A program made the position numbers and the translations under genes. From Janthinobacterium sp. PC23-8 (lineage in GTDB: Bacteria; Pseudomonadota; Gammaproteobacteria; Burkholderiales; Burkholderiaceae_D): 64,000 nucleotides of DNA. The DNA is taken from NCBI RefSeq assembly GCF_002250505.1, contig NZ_NJGY01000004.1, positions 361,672 through 425,671 of the forward strand, in the 5' to 3' direction. Numbering within the stretch: the stretch's first letter is position 1; every line of letters starts with the position of its first letter. This document shows positions 35,725 to 43,686 of the stretch, in pieces. The notes under the pieces were generated by a model. That model made no database searches, was not told the origin of the DNA, and saw only the letters and a program-made list of their open reading frames with translations.

Positions 35725-38700
35725 ATGCCCGAACCCCGTCCGAACCCGCCTGCCAGTGCCGCCGATGCGGCACCGTTTTTGTTCGATCTCACGCCGGACC
35801 TGGTGTTTGCCATCGCCGCCGACGGCACTTTGAGCGACCTGAACCCCAGTGCACGGCAATTGCTGCATGGCCGCAGCTGGGACCGGCTCTGGATCCCCGG
35901 CGACAATCTTCAAACGCACACGGCGCTGCAGACGGCGCGCGAGCTTGGCCAGGCGCAATGCGAGGCCACCCTGCTCGGCGGCCCCACCGGCAACGGCTGG
36001 CAAGTGATGCTGCACCGCCTGCCGCTTCATGAAACCTCGGGGCAGCCGGTGCTGGCCATGTGCCGCGACATCAGCACGCGCCTGGAAGCGGCGCGCCAGC
36101 TGGCCGACAACGCCCTGCGCGCACGCACGCTGCTAGGCGCCCATTGCGACATCACCTGGAGCACCGGCCAGGCCGGCCATTTTGACGCTGACCAGCCCGC
36201 CTGGCGCGCCTACACGGGCCAGAGCACGCCGGAGCTGATGGGCAAGGGCTGGTTGAACGCCGTGCATCCCGACGACCGCGCCATCGCCGACGCCTCGTAC
36301 CCGCAGCCATCGGACATGCGCACTACCGAATACCGCTTGCGCCATGCCGATGGCGACTACCGCAACGTCGTCGCCCGTATCCTGCCCGTGTATGGCGGCG
36401 ACGGCGCCGTCAGCACCTGGGTCGGCTCGCATACCGACGTGACGGCCACGCGCCAGGCGGAACAGCGCTTGCGGCTGGCCATGCAGGGTGGCAGCATGGG
36501 CACCTGGGATATCGACCTGGGCAGCGGCGGCATGGACTGCTCGGCCACCTGCAGCGCCAGCTTCGGCTTTGCCGAGGGCGAGCGCGTGGATTATCAGCGA
36601 CTGAGCGCGGCCATGCTGGAACCGGACCGCCAGCGCTGGCGCGCGGCGGTGCACGCAGCAATCGCCAGCGTCGGCGACTTCGAAATCGAGGTGCGCGTGC
36701 GCTGGCCAGACGGCTCGCTGCACTGGGTCCACCTGCGCGGCACCTGCACTTGCGACGCGGCCGGCACGGCAATCGGCCTGGCCGGCATTTCGCTCGATAT
36801 CACCGCCAGCAAGCACAACGAGGAAACCTTGCGCCTGACCCTGGCCGCTGGCGATGTCGCCACCTGGAACTGGGACATCGTGGCCGACAAGGTCACCGTC
36901 GACAGCAATATGGCACGCCTGTTTCCAGTCGATACCAGCAGCTCCGGTCCGGCGCCGCTGGCCCGTTACGTGGACGTGATCCATCCCGATGACCGCGAAC
37001 GGGTCGCCAAGCAGATCGAGCAGGCGCTGCAATCGCAGCAGCCGTTCGAGTCGCGCTACCGCGTGCGCGCCAGCGACGGCGAGTACCACTCGGTGCTGGC
37101 GCGTGGCCGCGTCGAATACGGCGCCGACGGCACGCCCTTGCAGTTTCCGGGCGTAATCCTCGACATTACACGCCAGAGCCTGGTGGAAGACGCGCTGTCC
37201 AACAGCGAAGAACGCTACAGCACCTTGATCGAGCTGATGGACCAGGCATTTTGCGTGATTGAAATGCTGTATGACGATGAAGGCAAGCCGGTCGACTTCC
37301 GCTACCTGGAAACGAACCCGGCTTTCGTCAAGCAATCGGGCCTGGAGAACGCCATCGGGCGGACCATCCGCAGCCTGGTGCCCGACCACGACCAGTACTG
37401 GTTCGATGTCTACGACGAGGTGCTGAAAAGCGGTCATCCGATGCGCTATGAAAACGAAGCGCACGCCATGGAGCGCTGGTTTGAAATCTTTGCGGCGCGC
37501 CTGGGCGGGCCCGGCAGCGTCAAACTGACGGTGTTGTTTGCCGATATCAGCGAGCGCAAGCGGGCCGAGAAAAAACTGCGCCAGCTGGCCGACGATCTGT
37601 CGGAAATGGACCGGCGCAAGACAGAATTTCTGGCCACCCTGGCGCACGAATTGCGCAATCCGCTCGCGCCCATCCGCAACGGCTTGCAGATCATGCGCCT
37701 GGCGGCCGACAAGCCGGCCACGGTCGAGCGTGTGCGCGACGTGATGGAGCGGCAGGTAAACCAGATGGTGCACCTGGTCAATGACTTGCTGGATGTGGCA
37801 CGCATCACGCGCGGCCAGATCGAACTCAAGCTCGAACGCACGGACCTGAAAACCATTATCGCCGGCGCGGTGGAAACGAGCATGCCGCTGATCGAAGCGA
37901 ACCAGCATCAGTTGCTGGTCAATATGGACGAGCAACCTTTGCCGCTCGATGCCGACCCGACGCGCCTGGCGCAGGTGGTGAGCAATCTGCTCAACAACGC
38001 CGCCAAGTACACGCCGGCCAAAGGCCGGATCGTGCTGACGGCGCGCCGTGCCGGCGACGAGGCCGTGATCGAAGTGCGCGACAGCGGCGTCGGCATACCG
38101 GCCGTGTCCTTGCCCACCGTGTTCGAGATGTTCACGCAAGTGGGGCAGAACATGGGCCGCGCGCAAGGCGGGCTTGGCATCGGCCTGTCGCTGGTGCGCC
38201 GCCTGGCCGAGCTGCACGGTGGCAGCGCCAGCGCGGCCAGTGCCGGCGCCGGCCTGGGCAGCACCTTTACGGTACGCCTGCCGCTGGCGGCGCCGGCGCA
38301 AGCTGTCAGCGACGATGGCGCACCGCCCTTGTTGGCGACAAAGGCCGTGCCGTTTCGCGTGTTGGTGGTGGACGACAATGTCGACGCCGCCGACACCCTG
38401 GCCGACGTGCTGGGCATCATCGGCCACCGCACGCAGGTGGTGCACGATGGCGTAGAGGCGCTGGCCGTCACGCCGCAATTCCTGCCCGAGGTGGTGTTTC
38501 TCGATATCGGCCTGCCCGGCATGAACGGCTACGAGGTGGCGCGCGCGCTGCGCCAGACGACGGCCGGCAAGCGCGCCGTGCTGATCGCGCTGACGGGCTG
38601 GGGCGCCGCGAACGACCGCAGCCAGTCCAGCGCGGCCGGCTTCGACCATCACCTGACCAAACCGGCCAATCTGCAAGCCATCAGCGACTTGCTGGCCACC

Positions 38701-38736
38701 ATCGCCACCAACCAGGCTAAAACCGACCATGACTGA
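35725..38736 (+). CDS. multi-PAS hybrid sensor histidine kinase with receiver domain
   Basis: The 1,003-aa soluble protein has no transmembrane segment. About five PAS units occupy residues 20-620 (for example AYTGQSTPELMGKGWLNAVH, then DYRNVVARILPVYGGDGAVS). HisKA has its phospho-His in LATLAHELRNPLAPIRNGL (about residue 642). The ATPase domain has the N box LLNNAAKYTP and G boxes VRDSGVGIP and QGGLGIGLSL. A C-terminal receiver begins FRVLVVDDNVDAADTLA with the phospho-Asp in VVFLDIGLPGMNGYE. The output is likely phosphotransfer rather than DNA binding. The stop overlaps the beta-lactamase start by 8 bp. Confidence 0.93.
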   Translation: MPEPRPNPPASAADAAPFLFDLTPDLVFAIAADGTLSDLNPSARQLLHGRSWDRLWIPGDNLQTHTALQTARELGQAQCEATLLGGPTGNGWQVMLHRLPLHETSGQPVLAMCRDISTRLEAARQLADNALRARTLLGAHCDITWSTGQAGHFDADQPAWRAYTGQSTPELMGKGWLNAVHPDDRAIADASYPQPSDMRTTEYRLRHADGDYRNVVARILPVYGGDGAVSTWVGSHTDVTATRQAEQRLRLAMQGGSMGTWDIDLGSGGMDCSATCSASFGFAEGERVDYQRLSAAMLEPDRQRWRAAVHAAIASVGDFEIEVRVRWPDGSLHWVHLRGTCTCDAAGTAIGLAGISLDITASKHNEETLRLTLAAGDVATWNWDIVADKVTVDSNMARLFPVDTSSSGPAPLARYVDVIHPDDRERVAKQIEQALQSQQPFESRYRVRASDGEYHSVLARGRVEYGADGTPLQFPGVILDITRQSLVEDALSNSEERYSTLIELMDQAFCVIEMLYDDEGKPVDFRYLETNPAFVKQSGLENAIGRTIRSLVPDHDQYWFDVYDEVLKSGHPMRYENEAHAMERWFEIFAARLGGPGSVKLTVLFADISERKRAEKKLRQLADDLSEMDRRKTEFLATLAHELRNPLAPIRNGLQIMRLAADKPATVERVRDVMERQVNQMVHLVNDLLDVARITRGQIELKLERTDLKTIIAGAVETSMPLIEANQHQLLVNMDEQPLPLDADPTRLAQVVSNLLNNAAKYTPAKGRIVLTARRAGDEAVIEVRDSGVGIPAVSLPTVFEMFTQVGQNMGRAQGGLGIGLSLVRRLAELHGGSASAASAGAGLGSTFTVRLPLAAPAQAVSDDGAPPLLATKAVPFRVLVVDDNVDAADTLADVLGIIGHRTQVVHDGVEALAVTPQFLPEVVFLDIGLPGMNGYEVARALRQTTAGKRAVLIALTGWGAANDRSQSSAAGFDHHLTKPANLQAISDLLATIATNQAKTDHD

Positions 38737-39631
38737 ACAACTCGACCAGACCCGCCGCCACCTGCTGATACTGGCCGGCACCGCCCTGCTGTGCCCGGGC
38801 GCGCTATTGCATGCCGCGCCCAACACCACCACGGTGGCGCAGGCGCAAGCGCAACTGGCGGCGCTGGAACAGGCGGCCGGCGGACGCCTGGGCGTGTCGG
38901 CCCTGCATACGGGCAGCGGCGCGCGCGTCGAACATCGTGCCGACGAACGCTTTCCCATGTGCAGCACCTTCAAGGCCATGCTGGCGGCGGCCGTGCTGGC
39001 GCGCGGCAGCAGCGAGCCGCAACTGCTGGACAAGCTGGTGCGCTATGAAGCAAAAGAGCTGGTCAGCTATTCGCCGATCACGGAAAAACACGTGGCCACC
39101 GGCATGCGTGTGGCCGAGCTGTGCGCAGCCACCGTGCAATACAGCGACAACAGCGCGGCGAACTTCCTGATGAAATTATTGGGTGGCCCGCAGGCGGTGA
39201 CGGCCTACGCACGCAGCATCGGCAATCAGGTATTCCAGCTGGAACGCTGGGAAACCGAACTCAATAGCGCCATCCCCGGCGAAGTGCGCGACACCACCAG
39301 CCCGGCGGCCACCGTGCACAGCCTGGACGGCCTGCTGCTGGGCGCCAGCTTGCCCGCGCCGCAGCGCCAGCAGCTCGACATCTGGATGCGCGGCAACACC
39401 ACCGGCGACCAGCGCATCCGCGCAGGCGTGCCTGCCGGCTGGCAGGTGGCCGACAAGACCGGTTCGGGCGCCTACGGCAGCGTCAACGATATCGGCGTGG
39501 CCTACCCGTCGGGCGACGCCAGCGCGCCGCTGGTGATCGCCATCTACTACACGCGCGAACAGAAAAATGCGCCGATCAACCAGCACATCATAACAAAGGC
39601 CACGCGCATCGTGGCGGCGGCCCTGGGCTGA
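38729..39631 (+). CDS. bla: class A beta-lactamase
   Basis: The 300-aa product has a twin-arginine-like signal (TRRHLLILAGTALLCPGAL) ending near LLHAAP. All class A landmarks are present: CSTFK (Ser70-x-x-Lys73 with Cys69), YSDNSA (SDN loop), the omega-loop WETELNSA (Glu166 and Asn170), and DKTGSG (Lys234-Thr-Gly). Gly follows at the position equivalent to 238, so the Cys69-Cys238 disulfide of class A carbapenemases is not possible. It should hydrolyse penicillins and possibly cephalosporins; the spectrum cannot be read from sequence. It overlaps the kinase gene, so expression is tied to it rather than to an AmpR-type regulator. Confidence 0.92.
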   Translation: MTEQLDQTRRHLLILAGTALLCPGALLHAAPNTTTVAQAQAQLAALEQAAGGRLGVSALHTGSGARVEHRADERFPMCSTFKAMLAAAVLARGSSEPQLLDKLVRYEAKELVSYSPITEKHVATGMRVAELCAATVQYSDNSAANFLMKLLGGPQAVTAYARSIGNQVFQLERWETELNSAIPGEVRDTTSPAATVHSLDGLLLGASLPAPQRQQLDIWMRGNTTGDQRIRAGVPAGWQVADKTGSGAYGSVNDIGVAYPSGDASAPLVIAIYYTREQKNAPINQHIITKATRIVAAALG

Positions 39632-40078
39632 TCAGCCTTGCGGAAGAGCTGTCATGAAGCCGGCATAGGTCGACCAGGCGGGGTCGGCCGCGCTGCGGAT
39701 TTCAATCGGGAACTTCGGCCGTGGCGCCAGCGCCGTATTGAGGCGGTTGAAAAATTCCTCGCCCGAGCGCGTGTAATAAATCCACTCGCGCAGGTTTTCG
39801 CCGGTCGACACCAGCGCCAGCGTGGCAAAGCCGTCTTCCTCGACCACCGGCGCCAGCGCCGCTTCCAGCTCTTCCATATGCTCGCGCTCGTTCGGTGACG
39901 GCATGCCGGTTTCGTCTTCATAACGCCAGGCGATAATGATGCGCTCAGGCTGCGACGACAGATCCCAGTCGTCATGGAAGGTGTCGACGTAGCGGTAGAT
40001 GATGGCCATCTCGTCGCTATGGGTGACGACGGTGCCCCAGCTGCGGGCGGAAGTGGAATTCGGGTTCATGGCGGGCAT
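39632..40078 (-). CDS. DUF695 domain protein
   Basis: The 148-aa product starts MPAMNPNSTS (MNPN at 40069 also possible) and ends immediately next to the convergent beta-lactamase stop. It reads IIYRYVDTFHDDWDLSSQPE, then IIIAWRYEDETGMPS, then TLALVSTGENLREWIYYTRS, a pattern of DUF695-type proteins. Soluble, acidic, function unknown. Confidence 0.7.
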   Translation of the reverse strand: MPAMNPNSTSARSWGTVVTHSDEMAIIYRYVDTFHDDWDLSSQPERIIIAWRYEDETGMPSPNEREHMEELEAALAPVVEEDGFATLALVSTGENLREWIYYTRSGEEFFNRLNTALAPRPKFPIEIRSAADPAWSTYAGFMTALPQG

Positions 40079-40103
40079 TCAGAGAAAAAACAAGAGGCGC
40101 AGT

Positions 40104-40775
40104 TTACAGCACCGGCGGGCAAGTCACCGTCCAGGCGTCATATTGCCGGCCGCTCTGGCGCAGCCAGACGCGGGCATAACTATTGCGGTCGCTCCTGCGG
40201 TCGCTCCTGAACACCAGCGCATACTGCTCTTGCGCCTGTGGCCGCGAGGCGCCGACATCGACGGCGGCCAGGGTAAAGTTCAAGGCCCGCAGCGGCGCGC
40301 ATTCGGTATTGCCCGCCATCAGCAGCCGCGCCCGCGCCAGCAGCGGCTTCTGGTACAGCAGCACACCCTCGAGTTCCGCATCGGGCACGCGCTGCAGCAG
40401 GCGCACCGGCTCGGCCACGGGCCGGCAGGCGCCACGGTCGAGCCAGGCGTAATAGGCCAGTGCGCTTTGCTCCCAGCGCGCCTGCTTGCCCGCCCCCTTC
40501 AATACAAAGCTGGTGCGATGCGTGCGGCACAGCGCGCCCTGGCCCCGGTGCGGCGGCGCTTCCGTAGTGGCGCTGACGGTCCAGCCACGCCCCGATGCAT
40601 CGCGCCGCACCTCGAACAGGGTGCGGGCCGGCTTGTTCCCGGGATAGGCCAGGGAATAAAAATCCTCGAATGACTTGCGCTCGTCGGCCGTGACCGCGCG
40701 CTCGGCAGCGCTGGCGGACCAGCCGCAGGCCAGCAAGGCCAGCAGCGCCAGCGAGCGCAGGGGTGTAATTTGCAT
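40104..40775 (-). CDS. exported hypothetical protein
   Basis: The 223-aa product has a clear type I signal peptide (SLALLALLACGWSASAAE, cleaved after ASA). The mature part contains four Cys (CRTH, GACR, NTECAP, VTCPP) that could form two disulfides. A 12-bp tandem duplication (40185-40208) encodes RSDRRSDRN. No family recognised; periplasmic location is likely. Confidence 0.65.
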   Translation of the reverse strand: MQITPLRSLALLALLACGWSASAAERAVTADERKSFEDFYSLAYPGNKPARTLFEVRRDASGRGWTVSATTEAPPHRGQGALCRTHRTSFVLKGAGKQARWEQSALAYYAWLDRGACRPVAEPVRLLQRVPDAELEGVLLYQKPLLARARLLMAGNTECAPLRALNFTLAAVDVGASRPQAQEQYALVFRSDRRSDRNSYARVWLRQSGRQYDAWTVTCPPVL

Positions 40776-40851
40776 GCCCGTCCTTGAAAAATCGGTCGGG
40801 CAATTATAGAGGAGCGGACGGACGATCAGGTGTAACTCTCAGGTGCAACCC

Positions 40852-41118
40852 TCAGGTGCAACCATAAGTGGCGCCGCCGGCAATCAGCGTCGCGCCGCAG
40901 CTGGTACGGTCGCCCTCGAACGCCACCGCCACGCCATTGATAGTGTGCCGGCCAGAGCCGCTGGAAATGGTGCAGCCGTTGTGGCCCTTGACCGGGCAGC
41001 TGCACAGGTCGCCGACGCAGGCCACCGCGACGCCTCCCACCGTGAAGTGGCTGGCGGCGCAGGAGACGACCTTGCCGCCGTGCGTAGTGGCGTCACCCTG
41101 GCGAATGATTTTGCGCAT
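40852..41118 (-). CDS. PAAR-domain T6SS spike tip
   Basis: The 88-aa stand-alone PAAR protein reads IIRQGDATTHGGKVVSCAAS, VACVGDLCSCPVKGHNGC and VAFEGDRTSCGATLIAGG. The His and Cys ligands of the zinc-stabilised tip are in place. An AGGAG site precedes the start. It lies 11 bp after the Tla3-like fragment, in the order adaptor then PAAR seen in Tla3/Tle3-type cassettes. Confidence 0.9.
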   Translation of the reverse strand: MRKIIRQGDATTHGGKVVSCAASHFTVGGVAVACVGDLCSCPVKGHNGCTISSGSGRHTINGVAVAFEGDRTSCGATLIAGGATYGCT

Positions 41119-41129
41119 GAAATGCTCCT

Positions 41130-41891
41130 TTAATGTGCGCTCGCCTGTTCCAGCAGCGACTCCACCGCTGGCGCCGCATAGTTGGCGGGGTCGACGGACG
41201 GCGTGACCCGGCTGCGGAAGATCTCGAATGGCGCCTGCTCCTCGCGCACGGCGCTGGACGGCGGCGTGATGAAAACGATGCTGGCCTCGTCCCGGTCGCG
41301 CAGATTGATGGCCGCGCTGGCGCCGCCGTCGCGGTAGCTGCCCATCACGCCGAGGGCCATTTGCACGAAGAAGGTGGCCGCGCCGGTATTGCCCAGGCGA
41401 TGGTCGGTATGGATGAACTGCGCCGACTTGCCGCTGTCGATCTCCGGCCCGCCCTGCGCCGCGTAATCGTGCAGCATGCCTTCCAACATCAATTGCTGCG
41501 CCGGCTGCTTGCCGGTGGCGGCAATAATGCGCGCCGCCCCCTGGCTGCGTTCGCCTTCCGGCAAGGTCAGCAGCGCTTCCTGCCAGCCCGCATTGAAGAT
41601 CTTCTGCCGCGCGTCACGGCGCGTCACCGGCTTGCCATTCTCGTCCTTGAATTTGACGAACACGGGGCGGTGCACGAAGCCGTATGACGGCAAGCGGTCG
41701 AAGGTGTCCATCTGCTCGCGGTTCCACGGAATCGGAAACCACGGCGTCGGCTTCCAGGTTTGCGGCGGACGGTGGATCCACGGGTTGATGGCATTGAACT
41801 GGTACAGGCCAACGCCACGGACATCGGGACGCTGGGCGAACTTGGCGGTGGCGGCCAGCCATTCGGGGACGGTGGGTTGGCGGGGCATCAT
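41130..41891 (-). pseudogene. T6SS lipase adaptor Tla3-like (DUF2875), 5' truncated by IS605
   Basis: About 253 residues remain from ATG 41891 (MMPRQPTVPEWLAATAKF). Upstream the frame runs into IS sequence. Recognised blocks are GVGLYQFNAINPWIHRPPQT, FVHRPVFVKFKDENGKPV, MALGVMGSYRDGGASAAINL and EASIVFITPPSS, typical of the Tla3/DUF2875 C-terminal region. Tla3 chaperones the Tle3 phospholipase effector onto VgrG. Neither a Tle3 effector nor the N-terminal part is left here, so the gene is very likely inactive. Confidence 0.7.
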
Positions 41892-41949
41892 GGCACTGGA
41901 CCATATTAATTTGACCAGGTGCGCGGCAAGCCCGTCCTTCAGGGCGTGG

Positions 41950-42405
41950 TCAAGAGCGCGGACGGCACAGCCGTCCGGTTTGGCGCATCTGGTGAGGCGT
42001 CTGCTGCTGCTCGATGTACTGGCGGATAACGGCAATGGGCGCACCACCACAGCTGCCGGCGAAGTAGGACGGCGACCACAGCGCGCCGCCCCATAGCTTC
42101 TGGCGGATGCTCGGGTAGTTCTTCTTCCGAATCATCCGGCTGGACACGCCCTTCAAACTGTTAACAAGATTCGAGACGGAAATTTTTGGCGGATAGTTCA
42201 CCAGCAAGTGAACGTGGTCATCCTCGCCGTCGAATTCCACCAGTTCCGCTTCAAAGTCCGCGCAGACGCTGGCGAACATCGGTCGCAAGTCGTCAAGAAT
42301 CTCTTTTGTGAAGACTTCGCGACGGTATTTTGTCACGAAGATCAAATGCACGTGCATGAGAAAAACGCAGTGTCTTCCGTGGTGAATGTCGTTATCATTA
42401 CTCAT
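41950..42405 (-). CDS. tnpA: IS605-type Y1 transposase TnpA
   Basis: The start at 42405 (MSNDNDIHHGRHCVFLMHVH) gives 151 aa, the normal size. The HUH motif is DDHVHLL, and the catalytic Tyr lies in IAVIRQYIEQQ on the final helix. It acts on single-stranded DNA to cut and rejoin hairpin ends. It appears intact. Confidence 0.9.
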   Translation of the reverse strand: MSNDNDIHHGRHCVFLMHVHLIFVTKYRREVFTKEILDDLRPMFASVCADFEAELVEFDGEDDHVHLLVNYPPKISVSNLVNSLKGVSSRMIRKKNYPSIRQKLWGGALWSPSYFAGSCGGAPIAVIRQYIEQQQTPHQMRQTGRLCRPRS

Positions 42406-42426
42406 AGACCAAACTATGATTGAACG

Positions 42427-43644
42427 ATGCAACGCTTACAAGCCTACAAATACGAACTGATGCCAGACGGCGAGCAAGAGCGCGATATGCGCCGCTTCGC
42501 TGGGTCATGCCGGTTCGTCTACAACAAGGCGTTGGCGATGCAGAAGGAGAATCACGAGGCAGGTAACAAGTTCATCGGCTTCGCTGGGCTGTGCAAGGCG
42601 CTCACCGGCTGGCGTCATGGCGTCGAGACGCCGTGGCTAAAAGACGCGCCCTGCCACCCGCTACAACAGGCGCTCAAAGACTTGGAAAAGGCATACAAGA
42701 ACTTCTTCGAGAAGCGCGCCGACTTCCCCAGCTTCAAACGTAAAGGCAGCGGCGACAGCTTTCGTTACCCGGACCCGAAACAGATCAAGCTCGATCAGCC
42801 CAACAACCGCCTCTTTCTTCCCAAGTTGGGCTGGCTGCGTTACCGCAACAGCCGTGACATTCTCGGCGAACTGCGCAACGTCACCGTGAGCCAGTCTGGC
42901 GGCAAGTGGTTCGCGTCGATTCAGACGCAGCGCGAAGTCGAACAGCCGTTGCCCACGGCGACGACTGCCATCGGTATCGATGTCGGCGTGGCCAGGTTCG
43001 CCACCATGAGCGACGCCAGCTTCATCACGCCGCTCAACAGCTTCAAGAAACACCAGCAACGCCTTGCGCACTACCAGCGCCGCATGAGCCACAAGGTCAA
43101 ATTCAGCAACAACTGGAAGAAGGCGAAAGCCCGCATTCAGAAGATTCACGCCGGCATCGCCAACGCCCGGAAAGATTTCCTGCACAAGAGCACAACGACG
43201 ATCAGCCAAAACCACGCGCTCGTATGCATTGAGGATTTGCAGGTACGGAACATGTCCAGGTCTTCCAAGGGCAACAGCGAACAGCACGGCAAGATGGTGC
43301 GCCAGAAGTCCGGCCTGAATCGTGCCATTCTCGACCAGGGTTGGGGCGAGTTCCGCCGCCAGCTTGGCTACAAGGTCGCATGGAACGGCGGCATGATGCT
43401 AGCCGTTCCACCGCACCACACCAGCCAGACGTGTCCGGCCTGTGGCAATGTCTCAAAAGATAATCGGCAGACTCAGGCCAAATTCCTGTGTGTCGATTGC
43501 GGCTACGAAAATCACGCCGATGTGGTCGGCGCGATCAATGTTTTAGAGCGGGGATACCGCTTGTTAGCCTGTGGAGAGTCGGCGCAGTCAGGCCGCTCGA
43601 TGAAGCAGGAACCCACCGAAGCGACTGCGCAAATTACCGCGTAG
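42427..43644 (+). CDS. tnpB: RNA-guided endonuclease TnpB
   Basis: The 405-aa product has an N-terminal helix-turn-helix (YKYELMPDGEQERDMRRFAG) and a RuvC domain. The catalytic Asp is in GIDVGVARFAT, the Glu in VCIEDLQVRNM and the final Asp in NHADVVGAINVL. A zinc finger reads CPACGNV..CVDCGY. All active-site residues are present. TnpB uses a right-end-derived RNA to cut DNA next to a short TAM and favours retention of the IS. Confidence 0.93.
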   Translation: MQRLQAYKYELMPDGEQERDMRRFAGSCRFVYNKALAMQKENHEAGNKFIGFAGLCKALTGWRHGVETPWLKDAPCHPLQQALKDLEKAYKNFFEKRADFPSFKRKGSGDSFRYPDPKQIKLDQPNNRLFLPKLGWLRYRNSRDILGELRNVTVSQSGGKWFASIQTQREVEQPLPTATTAIGIDVGVARFATMSDASFITPLNSFKKHQQRLAHYQRRMSHKVKFSNNWKKAKARIQKIHAGIANARKDFLHKSTTTISQNHALVCIEDLQVRNMSRSSKGNSEQHGKMVRQKSGLNRAILDQGWGEFRRQLGYKVAWNGGMMLAVPPHHTSQTCPACGNVSKDNRQTQAKFLCVDCGYENHADVVGAINVLERGYRLLACGESAQSGRSMKQEPTEATAQITA

Positions 43645-43686
43645 CGCCGTAGGAATCCCCTTCCTTCAGGGAGGGGAGGATGTCAA
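43480..43686 (+). ncRNA. predicted omega RNA at tnpB 3' end
   Basis: By analogy with known IS200/IS605 TnpBs, the guide RNA scaffold should span the 3' part of tnpB and the right end, including the 43657-43676 hairpin. The guide should be the ~16-20 nt just after the element, that is, the 3' remnant of vgrG. Boundaries are inferred, not seen. Confidence 0.4.

Larger units (their letters stand above)
41905..43686 (+). mobile_element. IS200/IS605-family element with divergent tnpA and tnpB
   Basis: The element has a Y1 tnpA (minus) and tnpB (plus) with subterminal hairpins instead of inverted repeats. The left hairpin is GCCC-GTCCTTCA-GGGC at 41930-41945. The right hairpin is CCCCTTCC-TTCA-GGGAGGGG at 43657-43676, followed by AGGATGTCAA. 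Ends are approximate, because these elements make no target duplication. It lies exactly between the truncated tla3-like gene and the end of the damaged vgrG. Confidence 0.85.

Noticed and set aside
38945..38965. Cys69-Cys238 carbapenemase signature in the beta-lactamase
   Set aside because: Cys is present before the catalytic Ser, but the partner position is Gly, so the disulfide cannot form.
36133..39033. 966-codon open frame on the minus strand
   Set aside because: It lies opposite the PAS hybrid kinase and beta-lactamase, both with complete motifs; no recognisable domain in the antisense frame.
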